Below are positions 14,262 to 18,361 of a stretch of DNA of 18,361 nucleotides, in pieces; position 1 is the first letter of the stretch, and every line of letters begins with the position of its first letter. This DNA is from Lachnospiraceae bacterium UBA4292 (GTDB taxonomy: Bacteria; Bacillota; Clostridia; Lachnospirales; Lachnospiraceae). The stretch is from the NCBI GenBank assembly GCA_002395865.1, contig DGVE01000171.1, positions 1 through 18,361 of the forward strand, given 5' to 3'. Both the position numbers and the translations under genes were made by a program. Below the pieces are notes generated by a model. The model worked only from the letters and a program-made list of their open reading frames with translations. It was not told the origin of the DNA and made no database searches.

Positions 14262-14323
14262 ATCGGTGGAAGGCATACAAATCGAACGGAAAATCCGTTT
14301 CGGTTTGCATCCTTTCCACCGAT
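14262..14323 (-). terminator. Long imperfect palindrome followed by T-rich tail (attenuator candidate)
   Basis: Arms 14262-14290 and 14294-14323 are reverse complements over nearly their full length (first ten pairs ATCGGTGGAA perfect, ACGGA/TCCGT at the tip, few mismatches and one-base offsets), with a 3-base loop. On the minus strand the stem is followed by TTTATTTTG, so it could terminate leftward transcription before the HTH gene. CCGAAACGGA (14202-14211) is an exact complement of TCCGTTTCGG (14294-14303) and could open the stem, as an anti-terminator would. A non-autonomous repeat or a protein-binding palindrome is an alternative. Confidence 0.45.
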
Positions 14324-14363
14324 GGTCAGGCTGCATTACGCATTAATGGTTATTTGGTTGTGA

Positions 14364-14383
14364 TCCTACCGCCCGGAGTAGGA
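14364..14383. repeat. Small hairpin in the divergent region
   Basis: TCCTAC (14364-14369) and GTAGGA (14378-14383) are a perfect 6-bp pair around the loop CGCCCGGA. No T-run is attached. Its role is unknown; it may be a protein site between the two divergent transcripts. Confidence 0.35.
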
Positions 14384-14409
14384 ATTGCAGCGGGAATCGA
14401 ATGAAATAT

Positions 14410-14462
14410 TTATCTGCGAACGCAAATAATTTATTTACTTATCGCCCGAACTGTGCTATACT
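14410..14462 (+). promoter_or_regulatory. ABC-3C operon promoter with adjacent dyad
   Basis: TTTACT (14434-14439) and TATACT (14457-14462) are 17 bases apart, and TGC directly before the -10 gives an extended -10. A dyad TTATCTGCG (14410-14418) with CGCAAATAA (14421-14429) matches at 8 of 9 pairs and ends 4 bases before the -35, a good position for an activator or repressor. The start would be near 14469. Confidence 0.6.
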
Positions 14463-14484
14463 GTTATTTGGAGTATTGGCTTTG

Positions 14485-14524
14485 TTCGGAGAGTGTCTCT
14501 TCCCACACTGTCATTATATCCGAA
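14485..14524 (+). promoter_or_regulatory. Structured 5' leader of the ABC-3C operon
   Basis: The predicted leader is about 140 bases. TTCGGA (14485-14490) pairs with TCCGAA (14519-14524), and within it AGTGT (14492-14496) pairs with ACACT (14505-14509) around CTCTTCCC. No terminator T-run follows. It matches no riboswitch class that I recognise. Confidence 0.35.
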
Positions 14525-14608
14525 AGACCTTGAGAAGTCAGTATTTTAAGGGGTTAGAGCGGTTCCTATAAAGTTATCATAAAGTTTCTTTTTGAGGAGG
14601 TGAGCTGA

Positions 14609-15580
14609 TTGCGGGAGCTGGTTTTAGCCACGGTAGTGGCAGAAATAAAGAATGCTTTTGTTGATGAGATCAGTGATCCTGAACTCATAGAGCTTCTTTA
14701 TAGAGGTGTAGCTGAACCGTTGGGGATGACATTAAGCAAAGTGGGTAAAGGTACCGCCAGCAAGATTGTGAACAGGGCACCACAGGGCAATCCGCTTAGA
14801 CTCATAAAAGGCCATTCGCAAGATCCTGAAGTTAAGTCATCAATTGGAGCCTTTTTCAAAAAGAATGTCACGCGGCACTTTATGCCAGGAATGGAAGAAG
14901 AAATTATCTTTCATTTTCGAGGAGATATAAAGGCAGACGGTAAAATATCTGACAGCAAAAAAGATGAGCTTCTTCGTTTGGGCAAGAAGGAAACATTTGA
15001 TGAATTCTTAGGACAAGTCTACCTGTATTCTCTTACCAGAGATAATGTCCTTACACCTGAGGCAAAGGCCAAGCTGGATACAGAGTTAGAGGAGTACAAG
15101 AGACATCCGCTGGAGGATGCGGAAATACCGGAAACGATAATAAAGGAAGAGCACGAATATACGACAGCACTTGCCGCAGCTTATGCTCAAGCAGAAAACA
15201 TAAAAACCTTTCCTATGGATAGAATCGGAGAGTATCCGAAGTATGAGAAGCATCTTTCAGAACAGCGTAAGTACTATTTTGCTGCAGAGGCTGTCAGACG
15301 TAGCACACGAGATATTTACGACAAAGAGGATCAGTTCGACCTGCTGAAAAGTGAAACATATGAATATATCAAGGATGACTATGAGGATCCTGCAGAAAGC
15401 GGCCTGGCTCGACTTAAAGCTGTGTTGAGAAGAGTACGAGATTTTAATTCGAATAGATGCTGGCTTTTGAGAGATACAGATTGGGTAGGCGTACCTCAGA
15501 AAAAAGGGGTATGTCACTTCCTTGTTAAGGACGGCACTATAGAAGGGTGGGTGAGAGACGACGATGGACCGATTGTTTAA
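14609..15580 (+). CDS. ABC-3C system CTD protein (effector-bearing component)
   Basis: First gene of an ABC-three-component system, a predicted anti-phage/conflict system defined by Aravind and colleagues. Such proteins carry a C-terminal domain that docks with the other components and a variable N-terminal part that often holds the effector. The C-terminal half here (about residues 195-323: YPKYEKHLSEQRKYYFAAEA, VRRSTRDIYDKEDQFDLL, then KKGVCHFLVKDGTIEGWV) fits such CTDs. The N-terminal 100 or so residues (KVGKGTASKIVNRAPQGNP, then RHFMPGMEEEIIFHFRGDI) show no nuclease, TIR or protease motif that I recognise. The start is TTG 14609, with GAGGAGG (14594-14600) at good spacing. It overlaps the middle component by 17 bp. 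Confidence 0.75.
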   Translation: MRELVLATVVAEIKNAFVDEISDPELIELLYRGVAEPLGMTLSKVGKGTASKIVNRAPQGNPLRLIKGHSQDPEVKSSIGAFFKKNVTRHFMPGMEEEIIFHFRGDIKADGKISDSKKDELLRLGKKETFDEFLGQVYLYSLTRDNVLTPEAKAKLDTELEEYKRHPLEDAEIPETIIKEEHEYTTALAAAYAQAENIKTFPMDRIGEYPKYEKHLSEQRKYYFAAEAVRRSTRDIYDKEDQFDLLKSETYEYIKDDYEDPAESGLARLKAVLRRVRDFNSNRCWLLRDTDWVGVPQKKGVCHFLVKDGTIEGWVRDDDGPIV

Positions 15581-16019
15581 TTCAACGTTTGAAAACTCTT
15601 TACGCCTGCTGATATTACTGGATGAATATGATATGCCGCAGACGCTGGACATGCTCTATGCGGTGGACTTTATGACAATATACAGTGAGCCGTTTGGCTT
15701 ATCAGAGCAGAATCTAAACGGCGATAATGACCTGAAATTTAGTGAGTTTGCTTCGCAAAGGGATCTTGTAAAGAAAGCATTAAAGGAACTTGTTTTGAAC
15801 GGTACTGCAGAGGCTGTCAGCTACAAGGATGGGCTATCATATATCATCACCCCGGAGGGGGAGGACTACTGTGGTGCTCTAACGAGTGAATATGCCCGTG
15901 AGTACAGGAAAGCCGCAAAATCTGTAATCAATGCAACCAAAGGAAAGTCCGAGAGATCACTGATCGCAGAGATATTTAAGCTTGGCGGCAAATCTTATCG
16001 ACAGGAGGGTCATCAATGA
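15564..16019 (+). CDS. ABC-3C system middle component (MC2-like)
   Basis: A 151-residue protein that, in ABC-3C systems, bridges the ATPase and the CTD/effector protein. The start, DRLFNSTFENSLRLLILLDE, followed by MLYAVDFMTIYSEPFGLSEQ, matches the middle-component-2 type. The next part (EFASQRDLVKKALKELVLNG, then YIITPEGEDYCGAL) looks like a winged helix. The basic C-terminal helix ends in SLIAEIFKLGG. It overlaps the CTD gene by 17 bp and the ATPase gene by 4 bp (ATGA), so all three are translated as one unit. The class name is from memory of the family; the component role is supported by gene order. Confidence 0.78.
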   Translation: MDRLFNSTFENSLRLLILLDEYDMPQTLDMLYAVDFMTIYSEPFGLSEQNLNGDNDLKFSEFASQRDLVKKALKELVLNGTAEAVSYKDGLSYIITPEGEDYCGALTSEYAREYRKAAKSVINATKGKSERSLIAEIFKLGGKSYRQEGHQ

Positions 16020-17869
16020 GCAGATTTTATATTACCAAGATTGCTGCCTCCGGAGAGAAGGTTGAGTATTCATCAGTACCGTTTAAGGATGGCGTTAATT
16101 TTATTGAAGGACCTTCTAATACGGGAAAGTCTTATGTTATTGGCTGCATCGACTTCATGTTTGCAGGAAAAGAGGTACCTTTCTCAAAAGATGATACCGG
16201 TTACGACACTGTTATGTTGGAAATGGAGTCTGACGATGGCTATTCGTTTAAGGCTGAAAGAAAGATAGAAGACGGAAGCAGCGGTGATAAGGGATCGAAT
16301 GTTGTGAAAGTGTACTCTGATTTTCCAGGAGTAGACAAAGACGAATATAAAGTTAGTAACGGGGAATACAGCACATTGCTGTTGAGTCTTATAGGTATTG
16401 ATAAAGTCCCTAAAATTATCGCAACGCAGGCACCGACGGATGAAGAAATGACTATTCGAACTATCTTTCATTTCTTCTTCCTGAGTGAAGAAAATATATT
16501 TGAAAAGCGAACTCCGCTTGATAATCCGGATCATTCCAAGATTACCAAGAGTCTGACTTCGCTTATCTATCTCCTTACAGCCGATGATTTAAACCGTTTC
16601 CTGCCCAAAATCAGCGTTGATGAGCTAGAGAAGAGAGCTACCCGGAAGGCAGGGGTCATTAGTTACCTGAATCAGAAGATAGCGGACTTGTCAAAACAGA
16701 AGGAACAGCTCGAAGAAGCTTTGGCTGCTGATGATGGCGTAGATATTGATGCCAAGATAGATGAGTTTGTGGCTGAAATAGAAAAGGTTGAAAGGCAGAT
16801 TGTCGATGCCTCTGAGGAAAGCCGGAAGTTACTTGCACAAATATATGAAGTGAATGCAAAGCTTCAGGAAGCCAGATTCTTGGGCAATAGATACCGGGCA
16901 CTCCATTCACAATATATGTCTGATATTAAGAGATTGAATTTTATTGTGGATGGCGATGCTAAGGGGAAGACCGTTCATCACAAGGATAATTGTCCGTTCT
17001 GCGGGCATGAGATGGATGCCGAAGAAGAGGATCGTTCTTCATACGTTGAATCTGCTAAATCTGAACTTGCACGTATCAGACTGCAATTGGGTGATCTGGA
17101 AGTAACGGAGACAGATACCAGAAAAGAGATAAAAGAACTTGAAGAAACACTGAAGGCACTAAATGCTCAGAACAGTAATATTACAAAACTGTTGAATCAA
17201 AATCTCAGACCTCATGCTGCAGAGCTCAGGGCTGCTGTTGCAGAATTCCGTAGAATTCAGCAGGTAAGGCAGCAACTGCAGTCCATATCATATATGTCGA
17301 CGGAGTTGGGTACAGATGTTTTCGAGAAGGAAAACGAAGAGGATGAGACTGCGACAAAGTTTGATGCAAAAAAGAATTTTGATAAAAACATCTGGAAGGA
17401 TCTGAGTGATTCCGTCAATGAAATGATAAAGGATTGCGCTTATACCGGAAGACCTGAATCGTATCTGAATATTAATACAGCTGATGTTGTTGTTGGGGGA
17501 AGACATAAGAAAAACCAGGGTAAAGGATATCGGGCATTTCTTAATACGATAATGCTTTTCAACCTGATGAAGTACCTTGAGAGCAGCGGAAAGTATGCGG
17601 CACATTTTCTTGTGTTGGATTCGCCAATCCTGTCTCTGAAGGAAAAGAAGTACAGCATCAAAGAAAGCGAGAAGGCCACAAAAGGAATGAGGGAATCGTT
17701 GATCCAATACATTATCGATCATTGTGGCAATAATCAGCTGATCGTGGCTGAAAATGAGCTCCCAGAGACAGTAAATTATCAGAATGCTAATAGGATAACG
17801 TTTACGATGGATGAAGAGCAGGGGCGGTATGGATTCCTGCAAAGTGTAAGAAATCCTGAAGAAGAGTAA
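16016..17869 (+). CDS. ABC-3C system DUF3732-type SMC-like ATPase with zinc hook
   Basis: An SMC/Rad50-like ABC ATPase, 617 residues, proposed to sense invader DNA or DNA ends and drive the effector. After an N-terminal strand region, VNFIEGPSNTGKSYVIGCID has the Walker A (GPSNTGKS, 32-39). Two coiled coils (about 200-300 and 343-425) flank a CPFC motif (326-329, NCPFCGHEM), as in a Rad50-type zinc hook. A glycine- and lysine-rich stretch (GGRHKKNQGKGYRAF, about 493-507) takes the place of the ABC signature. Walker B is HFLVLDSPIL with Asp535; no Glu directly follows the Asp. The final QLIVAENELPE may hold the switch region. AGGAGGG (16003-16009) precedes ATG 16016. Confidence 0.88.
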   Translation: MSRFYITKIAASGEKVEYSSVPFKDGVNFIEGPSNTGKSYVIGCIDFMFAGKEVPFSKDDTGYDTVMLEMESDDGYSFKAERKIEDGSSGDKGSNVVKVYSDFPGVDKDEYKVSNGEYSTLLLSLIGIDKVPKIIATQAPTDEEMTIRTIFHFFFLSEENIFEKRTPLDNPDHSKITKSLTSLIYLLTADDLNRFLPKISVDELEKRATRKAGVISYLNQKIADLSKQKEQLEEALAADDGVDIDAKIDEFVAEIEKVERQIVDASEESRKLLAQIYEVNAKLQEARFLGNRYRALHSQYMSDIKRLNFIVDGDAKGKTVHHKDNCPFCGHEMDAEEEDRSSYVESAKSELARIRLQLGDLEVTETDTRKEIKELEETLKALNAQNSNITKLLNQNLRPHAAELRAAVAEFRRIQQVRQQLQSISYMSTELGTDVFEKENEEDETATKFDAKKNFDKNIWKDLSDSVNEMIKDCAYTGRPESYLNINTADVVVGGRHKKNQGKGYRAFLNTIMLFNLMKYLESSGKYAAHFLVLDSPILSLKEKKYSIKESEKATKGMRESLIQYIIDHCGNNQLIVAENELPETVNYQNANRITFTMDEEQGRYGFLQSVRNPEEE

Positions 17870-17904
17870 CAAGTATTGTATGTGAAATGATAGAGGAAAG
17901 AGCC

Positions 17905-18150
17905 ATGAAAAAAACCATAAGTTACGATAAGCTCTGGAAAAAACTGATTGATAAGAAGTGGAATCGCACAAAACTGAAGGAGGAAAGCGGAATCAGCACC
18001 GCTTCGCTTGCAAAGCTAGGGAAAAACGCGAATATTACGACAGATGTTCTGGTGAAGATTTGTAATGCTCTTGAGTGCGATTTCTCAGAAATCATGGAGA
18101 TGGTTGAAGTGGCTGAAACTACGGATAAAAATGCCACGGAACAGAAATAA
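17905..18150 (+). CDS. Small XRE-family transcriptional regulator
   Basis: An 81-residue Cro/CI-type helix-turn-helix protein. SYDKLWKKLIDKKWNRTKLK, then EESGISTASLAKLGKNANIT and TDVLVKICNALECDFSEIME, show the five-helix pattern of the small XRE regulators (HTH_26-like). It lacks any dimer or effector domain beyond a short acidic tail. I chose ATG 17905 with AGAGGA (17893-17898) upstream; the in-frame ATG at 17887 has no such site. It starts 35 bp after the ATPase gene and ends 23 bp before the helicase start, so it may be read from the ABC-3C promoter, and it probably regulates the downstream module. Such small XRE genes often open defence operons. Confidence 0.85.
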   Translation: MKKTISYDKLWKKLIDKKWNRTKLKEESGISTASLAKLGKNANITTDVLVKICNALECDFSEIMEMVEVAETTDKNATEQK

Positions 18151-18173
18151 GTAGATGAAAGGACTGACATTAT

Positions 18174-18361
18174 ATGTCAAAGCTTGAAGAACTGACTGTT
18201 GGCTGCAGCGTCAATGGTCTTGTGAATAATGAATCGGTACAGGTAGTTGCTGTTAAATGGTTTGGCAGCGCTGTGCTTGAGATCACATATAAGAACAGCC
18301 AGGGACTTCTTGCAAATCAGCTCCTGTACCGGGAAGATGAGGCAAGACTTGAGGTGCAGGA
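18174..18361 (+). CDS. SNF2-type DEAD/DEAH helicase, N-terminal fragment
   Basis: The first 62 codons of a gene that continues past the window. The sequence MSKLEELTVGCSVNGLVNNE, then VQVVAVKWFGSAVLEITYKN and LLANQLLYREDEARLEVQ, matches from memory the N-terminal beta domain in front of SNF2/helicase cores found in bacterial defence systems, often with a C-terminal DUF3883 nuclease-like domain. No ATPase motif lies inside the window, so the helicase itself is inferred. AAAGGA (18158-18163) precedes ATG 18174. It follows the XRE gene by 23 bp. The full system type (for example DISARM-like or a DUF1156-methylase group) cannot be decided here. Confidence 0.6.
   Translation, partial: MSKLEELTVGCSVNGLVNNESVQVVAVKWFGSAVLEITYKNSQGLLANQLLYREDEARLEVQ

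Larger units (their letters stand above)
12640..18361. mobile_element. Probable left part of an integrated element / defence island at the rlmD 3' end
   Basis: From the rlmD tail onward the sequence becomes AT-richer and codon use changes. As an illustration, one 60-base line in ftsH (2761-2820) has 36 G/C and one in the ATPase gene (16441-16500) has 17. The gene content changes at the same point to SymE, an HTH protein, ABC-3C and a helicase. The 3' end of rlmD (rumA) is an established integration site of streptococcal ICEs. No integrase, relaxase or repeated attachment core is visible, and the right end is outside the window. The exact left border is a guess. Confidence 0.45.

Noticed and set aside
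14262..14323. Single-unit CRISPR-like repeat or tRNA-like fold
   Set aside because: There is only one copy, no regularly spaced repeats and no cloverleaf with T-loop or anticodon features.
17887..17904. Upstream in-frame ATG for the XRE gene at 17887
   Set aside because: It has no ribosome binding site; AGAGGA at 17893-17898 points to ATG 17905.

Overview
The window looks like a chromosome segment from a Gram-positive anaerobe of the Clostridia, most likely Lachnospiraceae or a relative. This rests on the divIC-tilS-hpt-ftsH order, MutS2, YhaM, an RlmCD-type methyltransferase, strong AGGAGG-type ribosome binding sites and intrinsic terminators. The species cannot be named from this sequence alone. 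It has two parts that differ by eye in base composition: a GC-rich housekeeping part (about 1-12,700) and a visibly AT-richer accessory part (about 12,700 to the end).

Housekeeping part. The plus strand starts with the 3' end of a divIC-type cell-division gene, followed by tilS, hpt and ftsH in a tight operon. The ftsH operon ends at an intrinsic terminator at 4077-4102. On the minus strand, mutS2 is followed by a response regulator and its sensor kinase; the last two overlap by 4 bp, and the group ends at its own hairpin terminator at 4119-4146. Divergent from mutS2, the plus strand carries a membrane-anchored HtrA-like PDZ protein whose three catalytic residues all appear lost, then yhaM and rlmD.

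Accessory part. The change in composition falls in the short, atypical 3' tail of rlmD, a gene whose 3' end is a known integration site for conjugative elements in streptococci. First comes a small operon of a SymE-like toxin and an overlapping 92-residue partner of unknown function. A minus-strand gene follows, coding for a protein with a sigma-region-4-like helix-turn-helix; its leader holds long inverted repeats with an alternative pairing. Then comes a complete three-gene ABC-3C system (ABC-three-component, a predicted anti-phage/conflict system): a CTD protein, a middle component and a DUF3732-type SMC-like ATPase with a CPFC zinc-hook motif. Close behind are a small XRE regulator and the first 62 codons of what looks like a SNF2-type helicase, the start of a second probable defence module that runs off the window.

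How the parts fit. The backbone genes serve tRNA modification, purine salvage, membrane proteolysis, signalling, ribosome rescue or recombination control, RNA turnover and rRNA methylation. The accessory part reads as a defence/conflict island, probably carried by an integrated mobile element. No integrase, relaxase or second attachment site is visible, so the element is an inference. The largest gene-free stretch, 14176-14608, is filled with regulatory structure: an SD-overlapping hairpin, a 62-bp imperfect palindrome, a likely extended -10 promoter with an adjacent dyad, and a structured leader. I saw no rRNA, tRNA or CRISPR array.
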